64,000 nucleotides of DNA from Cryomorpha sp963741985 (lineage in GTDB: Bacteria; Bacteroidota; Bacteroidia; Flavobacteriales_D; Cryomorphaceae), in NCBI GenBank assembly GCA_963741985.1, contig CAVUKD010000005.1:1-64000 (forward strand). Direction: 5' to 3'. A program made the translations under genes and the position numbers. The notes below the pieces were generated by a model. That model worked only from the letters and a program-made list of their open reading frames with translations, did no database searches and was not told the origin of the DNA. How positions within the stretch are numbered: position 1 is the stretch's first letter; the number at the start of each line of letters is the position of its first letter. Of the stretch, positions 18,375 through 26,710 are shown piece after piece.

Positions 18375-19815
18375 ATGAAAAAGATACTTCTAACAATCCT
18401 GACATTCGGATTATTTGCGACAAGCTGCACCAAGAATTTTGAGGAGATAAATGAGAATCCAAATGCACCTGAGACAGTGCGGCCACAGTTTCTTCTGTCC
18501 AATATCATTTCGGTTGCAGCTGATAAGAACACTTATGATGAAGGATTTCGTCTTGCTAACTTTCTCGAGCAATTTGCCGCAAGCCAGGAATTTGAGCGCA
18601 TCGATCGTTACGAGATGGGTACCAACAGCGACTATTGGAATACGCTTTACCATTTGCTTGCAGACGTAAAATCGATGAAAGATAATGAAAACAGTAACGA
18701 AGCTTATCAGGCTGTTGGCGATATCATGAGCAGTTTTATGTACTCGCAGCTCACTGATATGTGGGGCGATGTGCCTTACAGCGAATCCATTCAGGCCAAG
18801 GAAGGAATTCTGGAGCCTGATGTACGACACGCAACAAGAAATTTACACAAATCCCAATACCGGTATAATCGCTGTATTGAAAAATGCAGCGCAAATATTG
18901 GATCAAACTACGGCAGCCATCGAAGGAGACATGATGTTTGGAGGCGATCTGGACAAATGGATTCGCTTTGCAAATTCACTTCAAGTGCGCTACTTGATGC
19001 GAATAAGCAAACAAGTGGATGTTTCCGGCGATTTGCAAACTTTGGTAGCTGGTGATCGATTAATGCGCGGGAATTTTGACAATGCCGTCGTTCCCTATTT
19101 AAGTTCGGCTCCCAATCAATGGGAATTGTTCACCGCCAGTTCCGGAATATACGAGGAGCACCGAATGACCCTTACGGTTGATTCAATACTAACTGCCTGG
19201 GATGATCCTCGAATGGAAGTATTGTATAAACCGACACAGCAAAGCGTTTTAGAAGGAGATCCGCAATACAAAGGTTTGCAAAACGGGCTGGATCCGAATA
19301 AGATTGCAGCCGATACATCAATAATTCTCGCGGACATTAGTCTTTTCGGCTTTATTTTCAGGGATATTCCCAATGGTGTGAATGCCCAGTTTATGCAATA
19401 TGCCGAATTGGAATTTGCTTTGGCGGAAGCTGCCGAGCGCGGGTATATTGGTGGTGATGCTCAAACACATTATGAAAATGGAATCGCCGGGAGTTTTGAA
19501 TATTTCATTACCGAACTTCCCAGCGATTATTTCACGCGAGAAAATGTGATTCTCGATGGAAATGACAATCTCACCAAGATATTAACACAAAAATGGCTAA
19601 GCCTGATTTCCTGCGGACATGAGGCTTGGTTTAATATTCGCCGTACGGGAATACCTGCTCTAACGCCCGGCCCCGACAATTTTAACAATGATATGTACCC
19701 TGTACGCTATTTATATCCTGAAGGTGAGCAGGCCACCAATGCTGCAAATTATGCCGAAGCCTCGGCGCGTATGGGTGGTGATAATATCAATAGCAAAGGA
19801 TGGTGGGAGCAGTGA
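18375..19815 (+). pseudogene. SusD/RagB family nutrient-binding outer membrane lipoprotein, frameshifted
   Basis: Surface lipoprotein partner of the SusC-like protein. The start at 18375 gives a lipoprotein signal with the Cys in LFATSC; mature start KNFEEINENPNAP. The N-terminal SusD-like part includes SDYWNTLYHL and YSQLTDMWGDVPYSE. At about 18,820 the frame changes: ...KEGILEP then MYDTQQEIYTN, restored by dropping one base. The second frame runs to 19815 with the usual NSLQVRYLMRIS, MQYAELEFALAEA, and C-terminal IRRTGIPAL plus GGDNINSKGWWEQ. Everything else is intact. This is the fourth one-base break in the window; a consensus error is as likely as a real mutation. It is of the shorter SusD_2-type (about 480 aa). 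Confidence 0.88.
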
Positions 19816-19844
19816 TAATTTGTCAGGCGGTACTATTCATCTTC

Positions 19845-19891
19845 AAAATCAAAACCCGATGCAACGATGTGTCGGGTTTTGATTTTTATTA
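19845..19891 (+). terminator. Strong rho-independent terminator after susC/susD, probably bidirectional
   Basis: A perfect 15-bp stem (AAAATCAAAACCCGA at 19,845-19,859 pairing with TCGGGTTTTGATTTT at 19,872-19,886) with a 12-nt loop, followed by T-rich sequence on the + strand. The A-run on the left arm gives a T-run on the minus strand, so the same hairpin can end the convergent marC transcript. It closes the 8.4-19.8 kb gene series. Confidence 0.9.
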
Positions 19892-19925
19892 CACCAGAGT
19901 GAAAATCTTATAGGGAAGAATATTC

Positions 19926-20576
19926 TTATGATTTCGCCATCCCGGCCTGAATAATATCCACCAAAATAGGCTTGAGCCCGCTAAAGAAAAACTCAATAGC
20001 AATAACCATGACGATAAGTCCCATAAGCCGAAGCAGAACTTTATTACCCGTTTCACCCAGCTTTTCGCTGATTTTTGAAGAGCTTATCAATATAAGCAGC
20101 GTAAGTCCCAAAACCAGAGCTATAACGGCGATGAGTGTCACTTTTTGAGCAACAGTATTCGCATCTTGCATGAGTACTATAGCATTAGTTATGGAGCCGG
20201 GGCCACTTATCATCGGAATAGCAAGAGGGGTAACCGAAATATCCGTAACGTATTCCCGCGCTTCAGATTTTTTCAATTTCACGGGTGATAGACGGGCCTG
20301 AAGCATATCATACCCCATCATAAAGAAGATAATTCCACCCACTACTCGGAAGCTATCGACAGAAATTCCAAAAAATTGGAAGAGCAACTGACCTGTAAAT
20401 GCAAAGAGCATAAGCGTACCAAAGGACACAATTACAGCCTTTAATGCTGTTTGGCGTCTTTGACCGGGACTCAACGATGCCGTCATCGACATAAACACCG
20501 GCATGGTGCCAAGTGGATTTATCAAGGTGAAGAAGGATGTGAAAGCTACCAGTGCTATTCCGGAAACGGTTTCCAT
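19926..20576 (-). CDS. MarC family (UPF0056) integral membrane protein
   Basis: 216 aa with six predicted membrane segments. The MarC pattern is visible at the start (VAFTSFFTLINPLGTMPVFMSMT), and the central ISVTPLAIPMISGPGSITNAIVL segment contains the conserved P-GPG motif. MarC was once linked to multiple antibiotic resistance in E. coli, but that link was later withdrawn and the function is unknown. It is a single-gene unit: promoter-like TACCTTTGC 20 bp upstream and a shared terminator downstream. The family has small-molecule transporter-like topology. Confidence 0.9.
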   Translation of the reverse strand: METVSGIALVAFTSFFTLINPLGTMPVFMSMTASLSPGQRRQTALKAVIVSFGTLMLFAFTGQLLFQFFGISVDSFRVVGGIIFFMMGYDMLQARLSPVKLKKSEAREYVTDISVTPLAIPMISGPGSITNAIVLMQDANTVAQKVTLIAVIALVLGLTLLILISSSKISEKLGETGNKVLLRLMGLIVMVIAIEFFFSGLKPILVDIIQAGMAKS

Positions 20577-20595
20577 AATTTCTTTGTTTCAGGCC

Positions 20596-20604
20596 GCAAA
20601 GGTA
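20596..20604 (-). promoter_or_regulatory. -7 promoter element of marC (TACCTTTGC)
   Basis: Exact match to the Bacteroidota TAnnTTTG -7 consensus on the minus strand, 19 bp before the marC start codon. The -33 element is weak (TTTC about 20 bp further upstream). Confidence 0.5.
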
Positions 20605-20768
20605 TGCCAGTATTTAGGATTTAGAAAACTATTTGAAAGAAAATATGGATTAGTATACATTTGATAATCAAATAATAATAATCCCTAAACGAGAAAGTTC
20701 TGTGCGGATAGTTGAAGATAGATTTTTAAGCGTCGACTATTAAGAAAAATAGAAAGGACGATATGATT

Positions 20769-21818
20769 TTAGACTCCCGGAAGACAAATTTTGAATACTG
20801 AACCTTTTCCGTATCCTTCGCTTTTTACATCAATACATCCTCTGTGATGTTCGATGCTTTTGCGTGCTGAAAAGAGGCCATAGCCTGGAGAGGCTTCACC
20901 CTGTGTACCGGAAGGACTTTGTACGAATCTTTTAAAGAGATTTGTTGCCTCTTTTTCACCAAAACCGACTCCAAAATCGCGAATAATGATTTCTACATCC
21001 CGATTCTTTGGAATGGCTACAATTTCAATTATGCCGCCTGGAAATGAGTATTTCAAAGCATTGGTTAATACATTGCTGAGTGCGGTTTTTAGCTCTTTTT
21101 CATCTATTTCTAAAAGTGTATTGCACTTGCAGGATATCAAGATGGAGACCTCTTTTTTGCCGGCAGTAGTCTTCATGCTCTCAACCACTTCATTAAGTAA
21201 TTCACAAACAGATACATACGCGTAATCCTTTTCCGGTTTGCTCAGATGCGAAGTTTTCAGTTCGTCGAGCACATACTCTAAAAATTTCAATGATTTTCGG
21301 CCTTCTGCAATCATTTGATTGCAATAGGCACTTACTTTTACCGGGTTATCTTCCAATTTGATTATTTCCATTATTCCCATCATCTGGCTAAATGGTTGAC
21401 GTAAATCGTTTGAAAGCAATAACGAGAGATCTTTTTTCTCCTGGATATGATCGTTCAGACCCAAAAGCGTAGCTTGCAATTTTGCCATGAGTGTCCCTGC
21501 TTCATCAGCATATTTCACCGGGAGGGTAGGGAGCACACTGTAGCGTTCATAATCTTCTATAGCCTTTACGCTCATCCGAATCGGGCTTAAAAGTTTTTTG
21601 AGAAAATAGAGAGTTAGTAAAGTAGATGCAAGGGTGAGAATTAATAATAGACTCAGCGCTGATTGTGCATCAATAGCTACAGAATCGATAAGGAGTACCG
21701 AAGCAAATCCAATAAGCGGAATATGGATACCAATAAAAGTGATGAATCGAAACTTAAAGCTGTAACTCTTTTGCTGGAATTTAATTTTCGAAAGCGATTG
21801 ATAAATAGACAACGGCAT
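20769..21818 (-). CDS. Histidine-kinase-like sensor protein lacking the phospho-accepting histidine
   Basis: 349 aa. Two membrane helices at about residues 23-44 and 54-72 with almost no periplasmic loop, a HAMP-like linker (KKLLSPIRMSVKAIEDYE), then a DHp-like region and an intact HATPase_c domain: N-box ALSNVLTNALKYS, G1 DFGVGFG, G2 GYGLFSARKSIEHHRG. The H-box reads LLLSNDLRQPFSQMMG: the residue at the usual histidine position is Asn137 (codon AAC, 21,408-21,410 on the complement) instead of the His of S-H-D-L-R-x-P. Autophosphorylation at the canonical site is thus not possible. It may act as an allosteric partner, a phosphatase or ATP-driven scaffold. No response regulator gene is adjacent. 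Confidence 0.85.
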   Translation of the reverse strand: MPLSIYQSLSKIKFQQKSYSFKFRFITFIGIHIPLIGFASVLLIDSVAIDAQSALSLLLILTLASTLLTLYFLKKLLSPIRMSVKAIEDYERYSVLPTLPVKYADEAGTLMAKLQATLLGLNDHIQEKKDLSLLLSNDLRQPFSQMMGIMEIIKLEDNPVKVSAYCNQMIAEGRKSLKFLEYVLDELKTSHLSKPEKDYAYVSVCELLNEVVESMKTTAGKKEVSILISCKCNTLLEIDEKELKTALSNVLTNALKYSFPGGIIEIVAIPKNRDVEIIIRDFGVGFGEKEATNLFKRFVQSPSGTQGEASPGYGLFSARKSIEHHRGCIDVKSEGYGKGSVFKICLPGV

Positions 21819-21824
21819 AATTTG

Positions 21825-21842
21825 GGAAGGTTTTTACCTTCC
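21825..21842. promoter_or_regulatory. 18-bp perfect inverted repeat just upstream of the sensor kinase gene
   Basis: GGAAGGT-tttt-ACCTTCC, two 7-bp arms around a 4-nt spacer, ending 6 bp before the start codon at 21818. It could be an operator or a leader hairpin that controls translation. No T-run follows on the coding strand, so it is not a terminator. Confidence 0.55.
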
Positions 21843-22039
21843 TTACGTCTATTTTCTATTTTGGATACATGAAATTAAAATAAGCAACGGTTAATGCTGG
21901 AAACACAATTGGAAATGGACTCGGAAATTTGCTATTAAAATTACCTAATGCGGCACCCGTTTGCCGTTGTATCGTTACATAGCATTAGATTTAGATTTCG
22001 CCCACTGTCTGTTGCCAAAAGTTCAAGGCCTTTTGGAAA

Positions 22040-22645
22040 TTACTCTTCACCAAGTTTTGCTTTAAGTTCCACTACCTGATTAATTTCAGTTTGCAAATCC
22101 CGTTTGATGCGCGATTCGGTTTCCCGTGCCTTCTTTTTCTGGGCTTCAAAGTCTTCCTGTAGCGTGGCAAATTCCTTACGGGTGCGCACGGTAATGGTAT
22201 TCGCTGACCTAAACCTGAAGAATAGGACAATTGCTATTATGAGCAGGCTGAAAATAATAAGCCAGGTAAAAGTGACGTAAGTGGATTTCGTGAGAGCCAT
22301 TCCTAGAAAAGTCATGTGCTCAATATTAAATTCCTGATCCGTAAGTTTAGTATCCCGATCTGTTACTTGCCCGTGGAGATCTTCCACCTGACTGTTCAAT
22401 CCGGATACTTCTGCCTGAAGGGAATGAATCTGAGCCTGATTTTCTTTTAAAGTATCGGCTACACTATTCCAGAATTCATTGAGACTCTGTTCGTTTACAA
22501 CCTTGTATATCTGATAGTTATTTGATTCATGTTTGAGTTCCTCAAACTGCGATTTGAGATCATTCGAGCCCTCACTGTCTTCTTGCGAAAATGCGCTGGT
22601 GGCTAATAATACGGTAATTAGAAGAAATAATGTTTTAAATTTCAT
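22040..22645 (-). CDS. Secretory-signal, coiled-coil, single-pass membrane protein of unknown function
   Basis: 201 aa. Signal peptide MKFKTLFLLITVLLATSAFS, a periplasmic coiled coil (about residues 65-115, with IHSLQAEVSGLNSQVEDLHGQ type heptads), one membrane helix (about 125-145), and a cytoplasmic charged coiled coil (FEAQKKKARETESRIKRDL...). The topology, short QFEELKHESNNYQIYKVV motif and length match a family common in Flavobacteriia; as I recall it is sometimes labelled tRNA (guanine-N1)-methyltransferase in databases, a name the sequence does not support (no methyltransferase knot). Likely a structural or signalling envelope protein. A TACTTTTG promoter element lies 35 bp upstream. 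Single-gene unit. Confidence 0.7.
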   Translation of the reverse strand: MKFKTLFLLITVLLATSAFSQEDSEGSNDLKSQFEELKHESNNYQIYKVVNEQSLNEFWNSVADTLKENQAQIHSLQAEVSGLNSQVEDLHGQVTDRDTKLTDQEFNIEHMTFLGMALTKSTYVTFTWLIIFSLLIIAIVLFFRFRSANTITVRTRKEFATLQEDFEAQKKKARETESRIKRDLQTEINQVVELKAKLGEE

Positions 22646-22679
22646 AAGTCAAGGGGTCTCGTTCAGACGAAAATATGCT

Positions 22680-22688
22680 CCAAAAGTA
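22680..22688 (-). promoter_or_regulatory. -7 promoter element (TACTTTTGG) for the coiled-coil membrane protein
   Basis: Exact TAnnTTTG match on the minus strand, 34 bp before the start codon at 22645. A -33 element is not obvious. Confidence 0.45.
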
Positions 22689-23114
22689 CTTTAGATTTTA
22701 TTGACAGAGACTATATGTGTCGAGCAAATTGTCCACAAAATAAAAGTGAATATCTCAACTTTCGATATAACGCACTAATACTGAAAAATGGGGTTTTAGT
22801 CGAATTTTTAAACGTTGATATTCCAAAGTTTTTAACAAAAAAAACAGATGTACCACGACGTTAATTTTATACAAATGAGTATTCTGGGATTGCAATATTC
22901 CTGATTAAACCTTTTCTCTTACTTTATTCATTTTTGGAAATTACAACATTGTCAACAAATCGAAAACTCAAAAGGATAGGAAAATTTGTGAATAACCCTT
23001 AAATTTGAGCTTTGAATTAGGAAACCAGCTATTGATTTTCAAGATTATCATCAATCTAAAGAATCGGTTTCCGTTCTAAATAGATGTAGGAAAGACCCAA
23101 TTCAATTCAATTAT
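22689..23114. other. AT-rich intergenic region, no gene seen
   Basis: About 425 bp between divergently oriented genes. Strongly AT-rich with several homopolymer runs (aaaaaaaac, tttttaaac). No ORF with plausible content on either strand, and no repeat or strong hairpin by eye. It should hold the promoter for the GNAT gene, though I cannot point to a convincing -7 element. Confidence 0.5.
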
Positions 23115-23426
23115 ATGGAGGAGAACACTGAAGAAATCAGCTTCGAACACGACGAAGAGAGACAAACTTTTGATGCCTTAATCGGGCAGGAACGTGCTAC
23201 ACTCGAATATCGTAGTAACAAAGAAGGTAAAATTTTCTTAACACATACAGAAGTTCCTCCTTCCATGCAAGGAAAAGGCGTTGGCAGCAAACTGCTTCTC
23301 CATGTTTTTGATTATATCCGCGAAAATAATATGCGCTTGATTCCAGTTTGTCCTTTTGTAAAATCCTATATAAAACGTCATCCGGAGTACTTGAATCTCG
23401 TAGCCTCTGGCATCCGGATCTCCTAA
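23115..23426 (+). CDS. Small GNAT family N-acetyltransferase (YidJ/PF14542-like)
   Basis: 103 aa, a minimal GNAT fold. Visible: strand-pair LIGQERATLEYRSNKEGKIFLTHTEV, the acetyl-CoA pyrophosphate loop PPSMQGKGVGSKLLLHVFDY (about residues 55-74, with Q-x-x-G-x-G), and the family ending IPVCPFVKSYIKRHPEY. This single-domain type acetylates unknown amines or may simply bind acetyl-CoA. Isolated by large intergenic gaps on both sides. The acidic N-terminus (MEENTEEISFEHDEE) is variable in the family. Confidence 0.85.
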   Translation: MEENTEEISFEHDEERQTFDALIGQERATLEYRSNKEGKIFLTHTEVPPSMQGKGVGSKLLLHVFDYIRENNMRLIPVCPFVKSYIKRHPEYLNLVASGIRIS

Positions 23427-23944
23427 TCATACGTATAATTTTCAGCACATTTAGTGGATCAGAATGTATTGGATTCCAGGACGTATTTCCATTATTTTAT
23501 CTTTCATGGCAACCGCTTAGAAATCTGTTTCTGAAGTCGATCCTTTTATTGGTGCCCGTGAGCATGGCCATACACATTCTGCAGGCACAAAACCTTTTGG
23601 AAGGATACAGCTCGGCCCAGACACTCGAAAAACAAGGTGGGACGGATGTATAGAATATCATTATGCGCATTCCACATTGTACGGTTTTTTGCATACACTT
23701 CGAGCAGTGCCGGGCGTTTTATATTTATTGACGAGGTATCTTTATATCTGGCAAAAATCTGAACATTTACCGGAGCCTAATGTTTAGTTATCAAACCAAA
23801 TGCGAAGCTTTAATTTTCATCGTTTTAGTTTGGCCTTTAGGATCATGGTTGATTAGGTTTTGGTTAATGTTCCTGCCGGCCTCGCCGGCTATAAAGGTCT
23901 AAACTGGGGGAACCAATCGGTTCCCCTTTTTTAATTCCTATTTT
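23427..23944. other. Intergenic region, 518 bp, gene-poor, closed by a terminator
   Basis: No convincing gene. A 101-codon + strand frame (23,348-23,653) overlaps the GNAT gene in another frame and ends with a signal-peptide-like piece (SILLLVPVSMAIHILQAQ) followed by only 20 residues and a stop; it may be the 5' remnant of a lost secreted protein. A second stretch, 23,660-23,905, has no ORF but ends in a clear + strand terminator, so a short non-coding transcript or a long 3' leader is possible. Confidence 0.4.
23907..23932 (+). terminator. Rho-independent terminator on the + strand
   Basis: GGGGAACC-aatc-GGTTCCCC followed by six T. A perfect 8-bp GC-rich stem with a tetraloop. The nearest + strand gene (GNAT) ended 480 bp earlier, so it either serves a long read-through or an unannotated short transcript. 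Confidence 0.85.
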
Positions 23945-24484
23945 TTACTCCTCAGTAGCAATAATTTGCTGATCAAGAATAGCCTCCATAGTTTTCAGTG
24001 TTGCTTTGTCAATTTTAGCGTCTATTTTTGCTTGTTTTTTCATAAATCGAAACATGGCATTCTTCTTAATCTCATAGGCTACGTATACCGTGTAGTTGTC
24101 CCCATTTAGGTATTTTATTTCATCTATCTTTCGCAAATCGGCAAGCCCCGTGTTCATTACCTGGCGTGTTAGACTTTGAAATTTATCTGCAACTTCGGCA
24201 CCATCAGTATTTTCAGTAGAGCCCAGATACTGGTCGGTTACATTCTTCATTGTGGTGCTCACCTGAGCAGCCAATTGATTTTTTGCTTCCAAATCTGCTT
24301 TGCTGCGTGCAATGTTGTCTTTTACACTTTCTCCTTTTCCCGTTCCACGGAAATAGCGGTTGTTCGATTCGTATTTTGAACCGGTAAAAGGTTCCTTAAC
24401 TTTTTTGCCCATTGGCGAAGTAGAGTGACAAGCGGCTATTCCTGCCAAAATGAATAGAAATAAGGTTGATCTTAGAATTCTCAT
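23945..24484 (-). CDS. LPP20-like lipoprotein
   Basis: 179 aa. Lipoprotein signal MRILRSTLFLFILAGIAAC with the lipobox Cys at residue 19. The mature protein has the FRGTGKGESVKDNIARSKADLEAKNQLAA helix (compare GxGxSxDxxxAxxxAxxxAxxxLA in LPP20/FlgT-N-like domains) and a C-terminal YTVYVAYEIKKNAMF strand. Probably an envelope lipoprotein with an LPP20 domain; role unknown. The gene ends 12 bp past a + strand terminator and faces the patatin gene divergently, sharing a 90-bp promoter region. Confidence 0.75.
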   Translation of the reverse strand: MRILRSTLFLFILAGIAACHSTSPMGKKVKEPFTGSKYESNNRYFRGTGKGESVKDNIARSKADLEAKNQLAAQVSTTMKNVTDQYLGSTENTDGAEVADKFQSLTRQVMNTGLADLRKIDEIKYLNGDNYTVYVAYEIKKNAMFRFMKKQAKIDAKIDKATLKTMEAILDQQIIATEE

Positions 24485-24573
24485 ATCAGTAGTTTACATT
24501 TGCTATTGAAATATTTGTGCCAAAGTAAATCTTATGAATTTATGCACCCAATGATTTGAGCAAAAATAGTACA

Positions 24574-25332
24574 ATGGAAGAAAATTTAAGATGGGGATTA
24601 TCTCTCAGCGGAGGTGGTGCACGCGGTATCCTGCACGTAGGGGTGCTTCAGGCTTTTGAAAATCATGGTTTTAAGCCTATTTGCATTTCGGGTACGAGCG
24701 TTGGCGCCATTGTCGGAGCGCTTTACGCAAAAGGAATTAAACCCAAAACAATGATGGAATTGCTTTCTTCGAAAGGTTTTCTCCATATGTTTCGATTTAA
24801 AGCCAGCCTCTCAGGACTTTTGGAAATGAAATATTTGAAAAAATTGATGAGCGAACATCTTCCTGAAACATTTGAAGAACTTCAACTTCCTTTTTTTGCG
24901 GCAGCGACGAACCTATCCAGACATGAATTACGCATTTTCGATTCCGGAAATCTACATGAGGCTGTGCTGGCATCTGCGAGTATTCCCGTTTTATTCGCGC
25001 CGGTAGTAGTAGATGAAGAAAAATATGTCGATGGCGGATTGATCGATAATTTGCCGGTGGAGGCTTGCCAAAAATATTGCGACAGGGTAGTTGCGGTAGA
25101 GGTTAACAAAGGGAAATTTACGGAAAAACTCGATAATATGCGCGGCGTCGCTACCGAAGTATTTCATCTTGTGGTGGATCGGAGCAGTCAGAATGGACTT
25201 GATAAAGCCGATTCGGTAATTCGTCCTGAATTGGATTCTACATTCAAACTTCTAGATTTTTCAAGAAATGATGAACTTTTTGAAATTGGACTGCTTGAAG
25301 GTGAGAGATGGATTAAAAGTACTTTCCATTAA
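24574..25332 (+). CDS. Patatin-like phospholipase family protein
   Basis: 252 aa from ATG 24574 (MEENLRWG); a TTG at 24556 is in frame but leads with an unconserved tail. Patatin/RssA-NTE catalytic elements: oxyanion hole GGGARG (residues 13-18), nucleophile elbow GTSVG (40-44, Ser42), and the catalytic Asp in DGG (Asp153, VDGGLIDNLP). Ser-Asp dyad hydrolase acting on membrane or lipid acyl esters in the cytoplasm; no signal peptide. The 3' end overlaps by 4 bp with the convergent MFS transporter gene. Confidence 0.92.
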   Translation: MEENLRWGLSLSGGGARGILHVGVLQAFENHGFKPICISGTSVGAIVGALYAKGIKPKTMMELLSSKGFLHMFRFKASLSGLLEMKYLKKLMSEHLPETFEELQLPFFAAATNLSRHELRIFDSGNLHEAVLASASIPVLFAPVVVDEEKYVDGGLIDNLPVEACQKYCDRVVAVEVNKGKFTEKLDNMRGVATEVFHLVVDRSSQNGLDKADSVIRPELDSTFKLLDFSRNDELFEIGLLEGERWIKSTFH

Positions 25333-26579
25333 TCCGGGATATCTGCCTCTACTTTTTCAAGTACTCTGGAAATTTCTGTTGTGCCTTTATTACGACTGAT
25401 AATATAAAAATACCCTACAGTAATACCACCGGCTATAACTGCCAGAAAGAGCCACAGGGATTGATAACCACTTTTTTCAATAATGAAATATCCCAGTGCC
25501 GGTGCCACAATAAATGATACCGAATAAGACATCGCATACATACCGAGATACTTTCCACGCGATCTTTCTCCACCGCGATTGGCCGTGTAGGTGGTAAGAA
25601 ATGGCATTACCAAGATTTCTGAAATACTCATAAATGTCATTGCTGCAATCAGAAATCCAACGCCGTAACCCATATAAAGAACGAGGTAGGAAATACCAAG
25701 CAGTACGCATCCAAATGCGATAATCCTATTTAGAGCAAACCTTTTTCCCGCTAAGTAAACTAGTGGCATTTCCAGAAGAAAAACAAGGAGTCCGTTCAGG
25801 CCTATCAGCCAACCAATGGCCGTTTCGGAAAGCCGATAGTATTCACGATAATAGACCGGTAGGGTGAACAATAACTGAAAGAACACCACACCAAATAACA
25901 CGGTTAATACAAATACGCCAATAAAGGTTAGATCTTTAAACGGAGATTTTATTACACTTCCAGATCCCGTTTCGGGAATCAGCGGGGCTTTCTTATCCCT
26001 GCGGGAATAAAAATAATGGGCGAAGAATAATCCTGAGGCTATTGATGAAAGTGCATTTCCATAAAAAAGCCATTCATACCCAATATGGGCTAAAAACCCA
26101 CCGAGCGAAGGTCCTACTGCAAAACCCAAATTGATTGCCATTCGATTGAGCGAATAGGCGCGAGTAAGGTTTTCAGGTTTCGCATGTTTGGCTACAGAGG
26201 CAGTATTGGCAGGCCGGAAAGATTCAGAAATAATCGTAAGACAGAAAAATCCGATCGCGAGCGTATGAAAGCTGGTAAGGTGCGATATGAGAATAAAACC
26301 TATACCGGTAAAAATTAACGAATAAAACTGAACCCAAAAAGTTCCTATCTTATCTGATAAATACCCACCGAGATAGGATCCGATAAGAGATCCGACTCCG
26401 AAAAGCATAAGCACAATTCCGACTCGCTCAGCAGAAAAATGAAGCTCATCTTTCAAGTAGAGGCTCAAAAAAGGTAATACCATTGCCCCACTGCGGTTAA
26501 TGAGTAACACACAAGCGAGCATCCAGGCAGGCTTGCTCAGCCCATTATAGGTGTGAATATAGAGTCTCAGAAATCGCAT
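25329..26579 (-). CDS. MFS transporter (multidrug/sugar efflux type)
   Basis: 416 aa with twelve membrane segments. The loop 2-3 motif is SYLGGYLSDKIGTFW (about residues 67-81, G...D..G) and a second motif RAYSLNRMAINLGFAVGPSLGGFLA follows in helix 5, characteristic of drug:H+ antiporters. The substrate cannot be inferred. The start is ATG at 26579; a promoter-like TACCTTCGC ends only 5 bp upstream, implying a leaderless or nearly leaderless mRNA. Convergent with the patatin gene, with a 4-bp stop overlap. Confidence 0.88.
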   Translation of the reverse strand: MRFLRLYIHTYNGLSKPAWMLACVLLINRSGAMVLPFLSLYLKDELHFSAERVGIVLMLFGVGSLIGSYLGGYLSDKIGTFWVQFYSLIFTGIGFILISHLTSFHTLAIGFFCLTIISESFRPANTASVAKHAKPENLTRAYSLNRMAINLGFAVGPSLGGFLAHIGYEWLFYGNALSSIASGLFFAHYFYSRRDKKAPLIPETGSGSVIKSPFKDLTFIGVFVLTVLFGVVFFQLLFTLPVYYREYYRLSETAIGWLIGLNGLLVFLLEMPLVYLAGKRFALNRIIAFGCVLLGISYLVLYMGYGVGFLIAAMTFMSISEILVMPFLTTYTANRGGERSRGKYLGMYAMSYSVSFIVAPALGYFIIEKSGYQSLWLFLAVIAGGITVGYFYIISRNKGTTEISRVLEKVEADIPD

Positions 26580-26584
26580 GGGAA

Positions 26585-26593
26585 GCGAAGGTA
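26585..26593 (-). promoter_or_regulatory. -7 promoter element (TACCTTCGC) for the MFS gene, at the start codon
   Basis: TAnnTTCG variant of the phylum's -7 element, 5 bp before the ATG. With a start of transcription 4-7 bp downstream of the element, the mRNA would begin at or next to the start codon. Recurs before paaG and, with one change, before corA. Confidence 0.4.
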
Positions 26594-26710
26594 ATACGGA
26601 TTTTCAATATTCGATATTGATTCTCACCTTATGGATTGTCATAATTGAAGTCTATCCGATTATAATTTAACGAAAGTCCTTTTATGCTTTCCAAAAAATA
26701 TGATAGAGTC

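Noticed and set aside
22013..22037. CCAAAAG/CTTTTGG hairpin after the coiled-coil gene stop
   Set aside because: No T-run on either strand after the stem, so not a terminator by sequence.
23348..23653. 101-aa + strand frame
   Set aside because: Mostly overlaps the GNAT gene out of frame; only its last 45 residues are signal-peptide-like and there is no downstream body.
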